This document shows, piece after piece, positions 46,017 through 55,129 of a stretch of 64,000 nucleotides of DNA; within the stretch, counting starts at the first letter, position 1, and the number at the start of each line of letters is the position of its first letter. Position numbers and translations under genes: made by a program. The stretch comes from Nocardioides kribbensis (lineage in GTDB: Bacteria; Actinomycetota; Actinomycetes; Propionibacteriales; Nocardioidaceae). The stretch lies in assembly GCF_015070375.1 (NCBI RefSeq), contig NZ_JADCLL010000010.1, positions 62,001 through 126,000 of the forward strand, read 5' to 3'. The notes beneath the pieces are model-generated. The model had not been told where the DNA came from. It did no database searches and saw only the letters and a program-made list of their open reading frames with translations.

Positions 46017-47336
46017 TCAGGCCCTCGTGGCGCGGCGCCAGCTCGCGACGCCCGCGGCGCCGGCCAGGGCCAGCAGCCCGCCGAGGGCGAGGGTGCCGCC
46101 GGCGCCCAGGCCCCCGTCGGGTCCGGCGGTGGCGCCGGCCTCGGCCACGCCGGCCGGCACCGAGGTGGGCACGTCGGTGGGCTGGGGCGTCGGGGTCGGG
46201 TCGGGGGTCTGCGGCGGCGCACCGACGCGGCCGTTGGGGCCGCAGGTGCTGCGGCCGACCTGGGCGCCGAGCACCTCGACGCCGAAGTCGCTGCTCACCG
46301 GGAGCACGGCCAGGTCGAGCGCGGTGACCTCGATGGCGCCGTCACTGGGGCGGACCTGCTTGTTGAGGGTGAGGTCGAGGACGTTCTCCTCCAGCGGCGC
46401 GAGCTGCTCGCCGAGGGTCGCGAGCGCCTCGTCGACCACCGCGGCCTGGTCGATCGCGTCGCCCAGCGGGCCGAGGGCGCCGTCGAGGGCGGTGGTGAGC
46501 TGCTCCTGCAGCGCCTGCTCCAGCAGCGCCGCGACCTCGCCGAGGTCGGTGACGACCTTGGTGTTGGGGGCGGGGCTGACCGGCAGCGAGACCAGGTCGA
46601 CGCGCTGCCCCATCACGCGGGCGTAGGCGCTGACGTCGGTGAGGTCGGCGGTGCCGTCGGCGGTGCCGGGCGCGGCGGTGCAGCGGCTCTGGATGGCGCC
46701 GGCGTCGAGGAAGACCCCGAGGTCGGCGGCGTCGAGCACCTGACCGACGGCGTCCTGCAGCGCGGGGAAGGCCTGGTCGAGCACGGGGGCGAGGGCGTCC
46801 TGGAGCTGCTGGTCGAGGCCCTGCAGGAAGTCCGACTGCACCAGCTGGACGCCGGTGAGGTCGAGCGACGCGGCGTCGAGGGTGAGGTTCTGCCCCGGGG
46901 TCAGGCAGCTGCTGTCGCCGGCGGCGGCGACCGTGGCGCCGTCGCCCGCGAGCCCGGCGCAGGCCGCCGAGCGGCCGTCGCGGCCCACGATGCGGGTGGT
47001 GGCGTCCTGGGCGAGGGTGCCGGCGCCCACGAAGTCCTGGCCGGCCAGGGCCGTGATCGCCGGGGAGCTCGTGCCGGTGGCGCGCTCGCGGCGGCCGTCG
47101 TTGGTCACGGAGTAGGACCCCGAGTCGGTGGGGGTGCTGGCCACCGTGACCTCGAGCGCCGTCGCGCTGGCCTGGGCGACCGGTCCGGCCGCCATCGCCG
47201 GGCTCGCGGCCAGCGCGGCGACCGCCGCGGCGGCCGTGGTCGCGGCCACCCGGGTGGCGGTGCGGGCAGTGGTGCGGGCGGTGGTGCGGGCGCGACCGGT
47301 CCGGCCGGGCGTACGACGTGCTGCGGGTGCTGACAT
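46017..47336 (-). CDS. Putative surface-anchored protein with C-terminal sorting-like tail
   Basis: 439 residues. Signal peptide (RVAATTAAAAVAALAASPAMA), a large beta-rich region, a Pro/Thr spacer (PQTPDPTPTPQPTDVPTS), then a hydrophobic segment GTLALGGLLALAGAAGVA and a basic RRATRA tail. That is a sortase-substrate layout, but no LPXTG is present. The fold resembles choice-of-anchor G-type proteins. ATG 47336 chosen for the GGGAGGGG site nine bases upstream; 47387 is the longer option. Operon with the class F sortase. Confidence 0.82.
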   Translation of the reverse strand: MSAPAARRTPGRTGRARTTARTTARTATRVAATTAAAAVAALAASPAMAAGPVAQASATALEVTVASTPTDSGSYSVTNDGRRERATGTSSPAITALAGQDFVGAGTLAQDATTRIVGRDGRSAACAGLAGDGATVAAAGDSSCLTPGQNLTLDAASLDLTGVQLVQSDFLQGLDQQLQDALAPVLDQAFPALQDAVGQVLDAADLGVFLDAGAIQSRCTAAPGTADGTADLTDVSAYARVMGQRVDLVSLPVSPAPNTKVVTDLGEVAALLEQALQEQLTTALDGALGPLGDAIDQAAVVDEALATLGEQLAPLEENVLDLTLNKQVRPSDGAIEVTALDLAVLPVSSDFGVEVLGAQVGRSTCGPNGRVGAPPQTPDPTPTPQPTDVPTSVPAGVAEAGATAGPDGGLGAGGTLALGGLLALAGAAGVASWRRATRA

Positions 47337-47455
47337 GTCCGAGAAACCCCTCCCAAGGCGTGCGGCCACGCGCGTGACCACGCTCACTCAACGGGACCGA
47401 CCGGTGATGGTTACGCCGCCCGGGCGGGTCTCACCCCTGTGGTCGCCGCGGGGCG

Positions 47456-47503
47456 GGACGTCATACGGGGGGTGGATGCGCTTCCACGGGGCGCATGACG
47501 TCC
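47456..47503. repeat. 48-bp double-palindrome element, copy C
   Basis: Same 48-bp plan as the pair near 31.5 kb: ends GGACGTC/GACGTCC and centre GTGGATGCGCTTCCAC (one change from perfect). Lies just beyond the stop of the IclR gene. Confidence 0.8.
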
Positions 47504-47524
47504 CGGCGGCGGACCCGCCGGCGC

Positions 47525-48271
47525 TCAGCCCAGCGACCGGCCGATGCCGCGGGCGGCGACCTCGAGGGCGGCCACGAGACGGGCCCGGTCGCGGCGCAGC
47601 GACGGCACGACGATGCCGACGGCGGCCACGACCTCGTCCCCGCGGCGCACGGGCACGCCGACCGAGCACGCGCCGAGGCTCATCTCCTCCGAGGTGGTGG
47701 CGTAGCCCTCGGCGACGACCCGGTCGAGCTGGCGGCGCAGGGTGCCGGGGGCGACCACGGTGTAGGGCGTCACCCGGGTCAGCCGCGCGAGCGCCTGGGC
47801 CTGCACGTCGGCGGGCGCGTGGGCCAGCAGCACCTTGCCGACCCCGGTGGCGTGCAGCGGCAGCCGTGACCCGACGGTGCTGACCACCGGCACGGAGGCG
47901 TGTCCGCGCAGGCGGTCGAGGTAGAGCACCTCCAGGCCGTCGCGCACCGCGAGGTGCAGGGTCGAGCGGGTGGCGGCGTGCAGGTCCTGCAGGAAGGGCG
48001 AGGCGATCTCGACCAGCCCGGCCTGGTGCGGGGCGAGCAGGCCGAGGTCCCAGAGGCGACGGCCGACGACGTACTCCCCGCTCTCGACGCGGGCCAGCGC
48101 CCCCCACCCGACCAGCTCGGCCACCAGGCGGTGGGCCGTCGGCACGGGCAGGCCGGCGCGCTGCGCCAGCGTGGTCAGCGAGAGCCGACGGTGGTCGTCG
48201 TCGAAGGCCTCCAGCAGCGCCAGCACCTTGCTCGCCACGCTGGCCCCGGGGGCGGAGGAGTTGCCGGCCAT
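47525..48271 (-). CDS. IclR family regulator, likely for pca genes
   Basis: 248 residues. Winged helix (ASKVLALLEAFDDDHRRLSL ... GLPVPTAHRLVAELV) and an IclR effector domain (GSRLPLHATGVGKVLLA, GACSVGVPV). Downstream in the same direction as the transporter gene and facing away from pcaHGBL. Probably senses protocatechuate or beta-ketoadipate and binds the dyad at 49771-49785. ATG 48271 chosen; CAGGAT seven bases upstream suggests a leaderless start. Confidence 0.88.
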   Translation of the reverse strand: MAGNSSAPGASVASKVLALLEAFDDDHRRLSLTTLAQRAGLPVPTAHRLVAELVGWGALARVESGEYVVGRRLWDLGLLAPHQAGLVEIASPFLQDLHAATRSTLHLAVRDGLEVLYLDRLRGHASVPVVSTVGSRLPLHATGVGKVLLAHAPADVQAQALARLTRVTPYTVVAPGTLRRQLDRVVAEGYATTSEEMSLGACSVGVPVRRGDEVVAAVGIVVPSLRRDRARLVAALEVAARGIGRSLG

Positions 48272-48325
48272 GGTCGCGATCCTGCCACCGGGCGCCGGTC
48301 GGTGGACCCCGGCCGGCGCCACTCC

Positions 48326-49726
48326 TCAGGCCGCGGTCGCCGAGGCCCGCACGTGGGCGGGCACGGTGGCCAGGGCGACGACGGCGAGCACGGCCGCGAC
48401 GGCGAAGGCGTAGAAGCCCCACGGGTAGGCCACGCCGGCGGTGACCAGCGCGCCGCCGAGCGAGGGCCCGACGATGGCGCCGACGCGACCGACCCCGGCC
48501 GACATGCCCAGGGCGGTGCCGCGCACCTGCGGCGGGTAGAGGTGGCCGACGAAGGCGTAGACCAGCACCTGGGCGCTGAAGACGAAGACGCCCGCCAGCA
48601 GCACGCCGACGTAGACCAGCAGCGAGCTCTCGATGCGGATGCTCAGCAGCGCGAGGAAGACCGCCGCGAGCCCGAACCACACCAGCACGGTGCGCTTGTT
48701 GCCGCGTGCGTCGGCGATCTGCCCGGCGACCAGCAGCCCGATCACGGCACCCACGTTGAGCACCAGGATGAGACCGGTGCCGGCCTGGATGGAGTAGCCG
48801 GCCTCGCCCATGATCTTCGGCAGCCACGTGTTGAGCCCGTAGACCAGCAGCAGGCCCATGAACGAGGCCACCCACAGCCCCAGGCTGATGCGCAGGTAGA
48901 CCCCGCGCACCACGTCGGAGGTGCGCGCCGCGCGCGCCACGGGCGCGCCGGGGGTGACGGAGCCGTGGCGGTCGGCGTCGCCGGTGCCGCGGGTGGTGGC
49001 ACCGGTGGTGCTGCTCGAGGTGGGTCCCGCGGCTGCGCGCTCGTCGCGGGCACGGAGGTAGGCCTCCGACTCGGGCAGGCGGGCCCACATGACCGGGAGC
49101 GTGAGCAGGCCGGCGACGCCGCCGACGACGAACATCGCCTCCCAGCCGTAGGCGTCGACCAGCCACAGCCCCAGCAGGGCGGTGAGCACGGCGCCGACGT
49201 GGTAGCCGGTCATCATGCGGGTCACGGCACTGCCGCCGCGGCCGGGCCGCGCGTGCTCGGACATGAAGGCCAGGGCGGTCGGCAGGCAGGCGCCGAGACC
49301 CAGACCGGCCAGGAAGCGCAGCACGGTGAACTCGGTGACGGTGCGGGCCAGCGGGAGCACCAGCGTGAGCACGGAGAAGACCGCGATGCTCGTGAGGAGG
49401 GCGCGGCGGCGCCCGAAGCGGTCGGTGAGCGGGCCGACCGCGACCGCGCCGATGCCGACCCCGACCAGGCCGAGGGTGGAGGCCCAGGTGAGCGAGGCGT
49501 CGGTGAACCCCAGGGCCCCGGTCGCGGACAGCACCGGGATGACGACCCCGAGCACCACGAGGTCGAAGCCGTCGAGGGCGACCGCGACCCAGCAGAGGGC
49601 CACCGGCCACCACGCGGCGGGGCTCGCCGACCCGGCGGCGCCGGAGGGGGCGCCGGCGGCCCCGGGGGAGGTGGTCCCGGAGGCGGTGCCGGGCCGCGCG
49701 GGGGTGGGGGAGGGGGAGGAGGACAT
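48326..49726 (-). CDS. pcaK: MFS aromatic acid:H+ symporter (PcaK-like)
   Basis: 466 residues with about 12 transmembrane helices. AHS-family motifs DGFDLVVLGVVIPVL in helix 1 and GPLTDRFGRRRALL in the helix 2-3 loop. Length and divergence from pcaHG support uptake of protocatechuate or 4-hydroxybenzoate. The N-terminus is Pro/Ser-rich. The name is by family and context. Confidence 0.85.
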   Translation of the reverse strand: MSSSPSPTPARPGTASGTTSPGAAGAPSGAAGSASPAAWWPVALCWVAVALDGFDLVVLGVVIPVLSATGALGFTDASLTWASTLGLVGVGIGAVAVGPLTDRFGRRRALLTSIAVFSVLTLVLPLARTVTEFTVLRFLAGLGLGACLPTALAFMSEHARPGRGGSAVTRMMTGYHVGAVLTALLGLWLVDAYGWEAMFVVGGVAGLLTLPVMWARLPESEAYLRARDERAAAGPTSSSTTGATTRGTGDADRHGSVTPGAPVARAARTSDVVRGVYLRISLGLWVASFMGLLLVYGLNTWLPKIMGEAGYSIQAGTGLILVLNVGAVIGLLVAGQIADARGNKRTVLVWFGLAAVFLALLSIRIESSLLVYVGVLLAGVFVFSAQVLVYAFVGHLYPPQVRGTALGMSAGVGRVGAIVGPSLGGALVTAGVAYPWGFYAFAVAAVLAVVALATVPAHVRASATAA

Positions 49727-49770
49727 GGCCTCACCGTGACAGCGCTCACATCGCGCCGACCACCGGCCGC

Positions 49771-49785
49771 TTCCGGTCAGCGGAA
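49771..49785. promoter_or_regulatory. IclR-type dyad in pcaK-pcaH gap
   Basis: TTCCGGTCAGCGGAA, a perfect TTCCG-N5-CGGAA dyad, lies between the divergent transporter and pcaH. Its form fits IclR-family operators. Confidence 0.55.
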
Positions 49786-49829
49786 AGGCGGCGGCAGTGG
49801 TGTGACCGGCGTCGCCCTACGGTGCCGGG

Positions 49830-50645
49830 GTGAGCACACCCATCACCCCGGAGCCAGCCCCCGAGCCCGTCCCCGAGCCCGGGAGCCAGGCCGAGGTCAG
49901 CGCCGAGATCGCCGCGCTCGACGGCACCCCCGGGCGCCAGCCGCGCCTGGACTACCCGCCCTACCGGTCCTCCGCCCTGCGCCACCCCACCCAGGCGCTG
50001 CACCCGGTCGACCCCGAGGGGCTCGAGCTGTGGGCCCCGGTCTTCGGGCGGCGCGACGTCGACCCGCTGGAGGCCGACCTCACCATCGGCGGGCGCGGCG
50101 AGCCGATCGGCGAGCGGATGATCGTCACCGGCCGCGTGGTCGACGGCGCGGGTCGCCCCGTGCGCCACCAGCTCGTCGAGGTCTGGCAGGCCAACGCCGG
50201 GGGGCGCTACGTGCACCAGCGCGACCAGCACCCCGCTCCCCTCGACCCCCACTTCACCGGGGTCGGTCGCTGCCTGACCGACGCCGAGGGCACCTACCGC
50301 TTCACCACCATCAAGCCCGGGCCCTACCCGTGGCGCAACCACCGCAACGCCTGGCGACCCGCCCACATCCACTTCTCGCTCTTCGGCACCGACTTCACCC
50401 AACGCCTGGTCACGCAGATGTACTTCCCCGGCGACCCGCTCTTCGCCCTCGACCCGATCTACCAGGCCGTCACCGACCCCGCCGACCGCGCCCGGCTCGT
50501 CGCGACCTACGACCACGACCTCACCCAGCCCGAGTGGGCCACCGGCTACCGCTGGGACATCGTGCTCACCGGCTCCCACCGCACCCCGCGCGAGGACGAC
50601 GTCGAGCCCGACCACGCCGAGCACCGAGCAGGAGACGCCCGATGA
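49830..50645 (+). CDS. pcaH: Protocatechuate 3,4-dioxygenase beta subunit
   Basis: 271 residues. Non-haem Fe(III) intradiol dioxygenase subunit that opens protocatechuate to 3-carboxy-cis,cis-muconate. Iron ligands are the Tyr/His residues in GPYPWRNHRNAWRPAHIHFS, where Tyr-Trp-Arg and His-Ile-His are visible. Also EVWQANAGGRYVHQRDQHPA. GTG start with TACGGT six bases upstream, likely leaderless. Its stop overlaps pcaG (ATGA). Confidence 0.96.
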   Translation: MSTPITPEPAPEPVPEPGSQAEVSAEIAALDGTPGRQPRLDYPPYRSSALRHPTQALHPVDPEGLELWAPVFGRRDVDPLEADLTIGGRGEPIGERMIVTGRVVDGAGRPVRHQLVEVWQANAGGRYVHQRDQHPAPLDPHFTGVGRCLTDAEGTYRFTTIKPGPYPWRNHRNAWRPAHIHFSLFGTDFTQRLVTQMYFPGDPLFALDPIYQAVTDPADRARLVATYDHDLTQPEWATGYRWDIVLTGSHRTPREDDVEPDHAEHRAGDAR

Positions 50646-51220
50646 GCACCCCCGCCGCTCCCAAGCCCGCCCCCACGCCCGCTCCCACCCCCGGGCAGAC
50701 CGTGGGGCCCTTCTTCCACGACGCCCTGCCCTTCCCCCGCGACAGGGAGCTCGTGCCGCCCGGCTCGCCCGGCTCGGTGGTGCTCCGGGGCCGCGTGCTC
50801 GACGGCGCCGGAGAGCCCGTGCCCGACGCGCTGGTCGAGCTGTGGCAGACCGCCCCCGACGGCACGGTCGTGCAGCAGCCCGGCTCGCTGCGCCGCGACG
50901 GCGTCACCTTCACCGGCTGGGGCCGCTGCGCCACCGACGGCGAGGGGCGCTGGTCCTTCGTGACGCTGCGCCCGGGCACGCCGTACGTCGCCCTGACGCT
51001 GCTCGCCCGCGGCCTGCTCGACCGGCTCCAGACCCGTGCCTACCTCCCCGACGCGCCCGACGACGACCTCCTCGCCGCGCTCGGTCCGCGCGCCGCGACC
51101 CTGCGCTGCACCGACGACGGCGACGGGCTGCTGATCGACCTGCGGCTGCAGGGCGAGCACGAGACCGTCTTCCTCGACCACTCCGCGCGGGCGGCCCCCG
51201 GCGTCGGTGGGACACACTGA
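50642..51220 (+). CDS. pcaG: Protocatechuate 3,4-dioxygenase alpha subunit
   Basis: 192 residues, close to the usual 200. GQTVGPFFHDALPFP, VPDALVELWQTAPDG and FTGWGRCATDGEGRW mark the alpha subunit, which lacks iron ligands and pairs with PcaH. The N-terminus adds a short Pro/Ala run. ATG overlaps pcaH's stop. Confidence 0.95.
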   Translation: MSTPAAPKPAPTPAPTPGQTVGPFFHDALPFPRDRELVPPGSPGSVVLRGRVLDGAGEPVPDALVELWQTAPDGTVVQQPGSLRRDGVTFTGWGRCATDGEGRWSFVTLRPGTPYVALTLLARGLLDRLQTRAYLPDAPDDDLLAALGPRAATLRCTDDGDGLLIDLRLQGEHETVFLDHSARAAPGVGGTH

Positions 51221-51224
51221 CGCC

Positions 51225-52433
51225 GTGGCCGACCTCTTCTGGCCCGGCGACCACCGGGCCCGCGACGTCCTCTCCGACGAGGCCTTCCTGGCCGCGATGC
51301 TCGACGTCGAGCAGGCCTGGCTCGCCGCGCTCGTCGCCGCCGACGTGGCGCCGGTGCGCGCCCGCGCCGACCTCGGCGGCCTCGTCGGCCCCGGCGACCT
51401 CCCCGGCCTCGCGGAGCGGGCCGAGGCCGGCGGCAACCCGGTGCTCCCGCTGCTGGCGCTGCTGCGCTCCCGCCTCGGCGCCGAGACCGACGCCGCGCGC
51501 TGGCTGCACCGCGGCCTGACCAGCCAGGACGTCGTCGACACCGCGCTGGTGCTGCTGGCCCGCGCCGCCCTCGACGACGTGGCCACCCACCTCGGCGCGC
51601 AGGTCACGACCCTGGTCGCGCTGGTGGAGGAGCACCGCACTACCGCGATGACCGCCCGCACGCTGACCCAGCACGCCGTGCCCACGACCTTCGGCCTCGT
51701 CGCCGCTGGCTGGCTCGGCGGCGTGCTCGACGCCCACGACGAGGTCGCCGCCCTCGGCGGGCGGACGCTGCCCGCGCAGCTCGGCGGCGCCGCCGGCACC
51801 CTCGCCGCCCTCGGCGAGCTGCTCGCGCCCGACCACGACCCCCTCGCGCTCACCACCGAGGTCGCCACGGCCCTCGGCCTCGCGCCGGCCGTGCCGTGGC
51901 ACGGCGTGCGCAGCCCGCTGACCCGCGTCGGCGACGCCGCCGTGCGCTGCACCGACGCCTGGGGCCACGTCGCGCACGACGTGCTCACCCTGGCCCGCCC
52001 CGAGATCGGCGAGCTCTCCGAGGGCGCCGGGGGCGGGTCCTCGACCATGCCCCACAAGGCCAACCCCGTGCTGGCCGTGCTCGTGCGGCGCGCCGCGCTC
52101 ACCACCCCCCAGCTCGCGGCCACCCTCCACCTCGCCGCCGCCGACCAGGTGGACCAGCGCGCCGACGGCGCCTGGCACGCCGAGTGGGCCACCCTGCGCG
52201 ACCTGCTGCGCCGCACCTGCACCGCCGCCTCCCAGACCGCCGACCTGCTCGCCGGCCTCCGGGTGCACCCCGCGCGGATGGCGGCCACGCTGGAGGCCGC
52301 GGGCTCCGACGTACGCGCGGAGCAGCGGAGCATGGCCGCCCTCACCGGGCGCGACCCCCGACCGACCTACCTCGGCGCCACCGACGCCCTCGTCGACGCC
52401 GTCCTCCACCGAGCCCGTGAGGTGACCCCGTGA
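51225..52433 (+). CDS. pcaB: 3-carboxy-cis,cis-muconate cycloisomerase
   Basis: 402 residues, fumarase/argininosuccinate-lyase superfamily. Signature GSSTMPHKANPV near residue 272; LTSQDVVDTA holds further active-site residues. Converts 3-carboxymuconate to 4-carboxymuconolactone. GTG 51225 is four bases after the pcaG stop; GTG 51207 would overlap pcaG. Stop overlaps the next GTG. Confidence 0.93.
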   Translation: MADLFWPGDHRARDVLSDEAFLAAMLDVEQAWLAALVAADVAPVRARADLGGLVGPGDLPGLAERAEAGGNPVLPLLALLRSRLGAETDAARWLHRGLTSQDVVDTALVLLARAALDDVATHLGAQVTTLVALVEEHRTTAMTARTLTQHAVPTTFGLVAAGWLGGVLDAHDEVAALGGRTLPAQLGGAAGTLAALGELLAPDHDPLALTTEVATALGLAPAVPWHGVRSPLTRVGDAAVRCTDAWGHVAHDVLTLARPEIGELSEGAGGGSSTMPHKANPVLAVLVRRAALTTPQLAATLHLAAADQVDQRADGAWHAEWATLRDLLRRTCTAASQTADLLAGLRVHPARMAATLEAAGSDVRAEQRSMAALTGRDPRPTYLGATDALVDAVLHRAREVTP

Positions 52434-53797
52434 CCCCCGACCCGACCCCCGCCCCGACCCCCGCCCCGACTCCCGACCCGCGTCCTGCCCCGGCCGCGGC
52501 GGGCGTCTCGCCCGGCGACCCGCCGGTCGTGCCCGCGGTCACCGGGGTGCGCCTCAGCGGGGCCGCCCACCGCGCCGAGCTCCCCCTGCTCGTGCTCGGA
52601 CCCTCGCTCGGGACCTCGGCGGCCACGCTGTGGACCCGTTGCGCGGCCGCCGGCCTCACCGAGGTCTTCGACGTCCTGGCCTGGGACCTGCCCGGCCACG
52701 GCCACAACACCGCCGTGCCCGCGCGTGCCTTCGACCTGGCCGGGCTGGCCGCCGGCGTGCTCGTGCTGGTCGACGAGGTGATGACCCAGCGCGGTGACCC
52801 GCCCGGCTCGTCCTTCGCCTACGCCGGCGACTCCGTCGGCGGCGCCGTCGGCCTCCAGCTGCTCCTCGACGCCCCCGACCGCGTCGACGCCGCCGTGCTG
52901 CTGTGCACCGGCGCGCGCATCGGCACCGCCGCCTCCTGGACCGAGCGGATGGCCACGGTCACCGACTCGGGCACGCCCGCGCTGGTGAGCGGGTCGGCGC
53001 AGCGGTGGTTCGGGCCCGGGTTCCTCGACCGCGAGCCCGAGGCCGGCTCCGCGCTGCTGCACGCGCTCTCGGCGGCTCGCGACGAGGGCTATGTCGCCGT
53101 CTGCGGCGCCCTGGCGGCCTTCGACGTGCGCGACCGCCTCGGCGAGATCACCGCCCCCGTCCTCGCCGTCGCCGGCAGCCACGACGTCGCCACCCCGCCG
53201 GAGTCGCTGCGTGCGATCGCCGACGGCGTCGTCCACGGCGCCTACGTCGAGCTGCCCGACGTCGCCCACCTCGCCCCTGCCGAGGCCCCCGAGGTCGTGG
53301 CCCGGCTGGTGCGGGCGCACCTGCTCGGCGGGTCGCTCGACGAGGCGCTCGCCGACCCCGGAGCCGTCGGCGGCGCGGGTGGTGGCGCGGGTGGCGCGGC
53401 GCCCGCGGCGTACGACGGTGACGACCCGCGCGTCGCCGCCGGTCTCGTCACCCGCCGCGAGGTGCTCGGCGATGCCCACGTCGACCGCGCCCGGGCCGCC
53501 ACGACCGACTTCACCCGCGACTTCCAGGACTTCATCACCGCCTACGCCTGGGACGGCGTCTGGAACCGCCCCGGCCTCGACCGCCGCAGCCGCTCCCTGG
53601 TCACCCTCACCGCCCTCGTCGCCCGCGGCCACCACGAGGAGCTCGCGATGCACGTGCGCGCCGCCCGCACCAACGGCGTCACCGTCGGGGAGATCCGCGA
53701 GGTCCTGCTCCAGACCGCCATCTACTGCGGGGTCCCCGACGCCAACGCCGCCTTCCGCGTCGCCCAGCAGGTGCTGGCCGACCTCGGGGAGGCCTGA
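52430..53797 (+). CDS. pcaL: Fused 3-oxoadipate enol-lactonase/4-carboxymuconolactone decarboxylase
   Basis: 455 residues in two parts. A PcaD-type alpha/beta hydrolase (about 40-300: DLPGHGHN, nucleophile Ser in YAGDSVGGAV, His in DVAHLAPAEA) is joined by a Gly/Ala linker to PcaC-type decarboxylase (about 330-455: DFQDFITAYAWDGVWNRPG, HHEELAMHVRAARTNG). Such PcaL fusions are known in actinobacteria. Starts GTG with a (Pro-Thr/Ala) run. Completes conversion to 3-oxoadipate. Confidence 0.95.
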   Translation: MTPDPTPAPTPAPTPDPRPAPAAAGVSPGDPPVVPAVTGVRLSGAAHRAELPLLVLGPSLGTSAATLWTRCAAAGLTEVFDVLAWDLPGHGHNTAVPARAFDLAGLAAGVLVLVDEVMTQRGDPPGSSFAYAGDSVGGAVGLQLLLDAPDRVDAAVLLCTGARIGTAASWTERMATVTDSGTPALVSGSAQRWFGPGFLDREPEAGSALLHALSAARDEGYVAVCGALAAFDVRDRLGEITAPVLAVAGSHDVATPPESLRAIADGVVHGAYVELPDVAHLAPAEAPEVVARLVRAHLLGGSLDEALADPGAVGGAGGGAGGAAPAAYDGDDPRVAAGLVTRREVLGDAHVDRARAATTDFTRDFQDFITAYAWDGVWNRPGLDRRSRSLVTLTALVARGHHEELAMHVRAARTNGVTVGEIREVLLQTAIYCGVPDANAAFRVAQQVLADLGEA

Positions 53798-53808
53798 GCG
53801 GCGGCTCG

Positions 53809-53890
53809 GCGGGTTTCACCAGCCGGCTGGCGAAACCCGCACCTGTCGGCCGGTGCGTGGGCCGACAGGTGCGGGTCCGGGCCGACAGGT
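53809..53890. repeat. Two overlapping palindromes after pcaL
   Basis: Hairpin 1 (53809-53840) has arms GCGGGTTTC and GAAACCCGC around CCAGCCGGCTGG. Hairpin 2 has 16-bp arms ACCCGCACCTGTCGGC (53835-53850) and GCCGACAGGTGCGGGT (53861-53876). They share ACCCGC, so only one can form at a time. A third GCCGACAGGT follows at 53881-53890. Between pcaL and the SCO gene. Confidence 0.75.
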
Positions 53891-53987
53891 GTGGCTGACG
53901 TGGCGGCTGTGGCCCAGCCGACACCGGTCGCGACCGGCCACCACCGGCCCGGCGGGGCCTGCGGGAGGCCCTCGTACCATCGATCCC

Positions 53988-54647
53988 GTGCGCATCCGAT
54001 CCGCCCGACCGACCAGTCCGAGCCCGCGACGGCGGCGTACGGCGGGGGCGCTGGCCGCCCTCACCGTGACCGCGCTGGTCGCCTCGGGCTGCTCGCAGGA
54101 GCAGCAGGTCGACTTCACCGGCCGCGTGGTCGACCCGCCCTTCGAGGTCGCCGACACCACCCTCGAGACGACCGACGGTCAGCCGTTCACGCTGGCCACC
54201 GACGCCGACAAGCCGCTGACGCTGCTCTTCTTCGGCTACACCTCCTGCCCCGACATCTGCCCGCAGGTGCTCAACTCCCTGGCCTCGGGGCTGCTCAAGC
54301 TCGACGAGGAGCAGCGCAGCGAGGTCGACGTGGTCTTCGTCAGCACCGACCCGAAGAAGGACACCCCGGCGGTCATCGACGACTACCTCGGCAACTTCGA
54401 CCCCTCCTTCACCGGCCTCACCGGAGACCTCGACGCCGTCAACCAGCTCGGGGAGTCGGTCGGCGTCTACGTCGACGACGGCGAGGCGCTGCCCGGCGGC
54501 GGCTACGACCCCAACGCCCACGGCACCTACGTCATCGCCGTCGACCAGGACGGCGAGGCTCCGGCGATCTGGGGCCGCGAGACCTCGCCCAGCCAGTTCG
54601 CCGACGACATCGGCTTCCTGCTCACCGGCGAGGTCCGCCAGGGCTGA
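53988..54647 (+). CDS. SCO family lipoprotein (copper delivery to cytochrome oxidase)
   Basis: 219 residues. Signal peptide with lipobox VASGC. The thioredoxin-like domain carries CPDIC copper ligands in GYTSCPDICP and the distant His in DPNAHGTYVI. SCO proteins help assemble the CuA centre. GTG start with TACCAT seven bases upstream. The next redox genes are two TlpA-like lipoproteins on the other strand. Confidence 0.93.
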   Translation: MRIRSARPTSPSPRRRRTAGALAALTVTALVASGCSQEQQVDFTGRVVDPPFEVADTTLETTDGQPFTLATDADKPLTLLFFGYTSCPDICPQVLNSLASGLLKLDEEQRSEVDVVFVSTDPKKDTPAVIDDYLGNFDPSFTGLTGDLDAVNQLGESVGVYVDDGEALPGGGYDPNAHGTYVIAVDQDGEAPAIWGRETSPSQFADDIGFLLTGEVRQG

Positions 54648-54671
54648 CCCGGCCCGTACGCCGCACCGCAC

Positions 54672-54730
54672 CGCGCCGGCCGCCCGCCCGCGCCCGCCCG
54701 CCCGCGCCCGCCCGCGCCCGCCCGCGCACG
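54672..54730. repeat. GC-rich tandem CCCGC/CGCC array
   Basis: A run of alternating cgcccgcccg and cgcccg units about 50-60 bases long just beyond the SCO stop. Low complexity; no ORF is supported between 54648 and 54811. Confidence 0.6.
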
Positions 54731-54811
54731 ACCGCCCGCGCCCGACCGAGGCGGTCCGACCGTCCGAGGCGGCCCGCCCGGCCTCGACGTCCGGCGCCGC
54801 CTGGACGAGCC

Positions 54812-55072
54812 TCAGCCCGGCGAGGACGGGCTCGCGGCCGGTCGGCGCCGCCGCGGGGAGTGACGCCGCAGCAGCAGCCCGGTGACGACGGTGAGGCCCA
54901 CGACGGCCGACAGGATGCCCGCACTGCCGAGCGGACCGTAGGCAGCGGCGAGCAGCACGGCGATCCAGGCCACGCTGGCGAGGGTGGCTCCGGCCACGAC
55001 TCCGGCCAGGGCGAGCACGACCGGCGAGGTCCGTGTGCTCGCCGCTCGGGGGCGGGTGCGGGGCGTGGCCAT
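54812..55072 (-). CDS. Small two-helix membrane protein
   Basis: 86 residues with two hydrophobic segments (VVLALAGVVAGATLASVAW and GILSAVVGLTVVTGLLL) and basic ends. TAGCCT lies seven bases before the ATG, supporting a leaderless gene. No recognised function. Confidence 0.6.
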   Translation of the reverse strand: MATPRTRPRAASTRTSPVVLALAGVVAGATLASVAWIAVLLAAAYGPLGSAGILSAVVGLTVVTGLLLRRHSPRRRRPAASPSSPG

Positions 55073-55129
55073 GGCGGCCAGGCTAGCGGCGCTCCACGCA
55101 GGATGGCCGCGCCTCAGTGCCTCAGCGCC

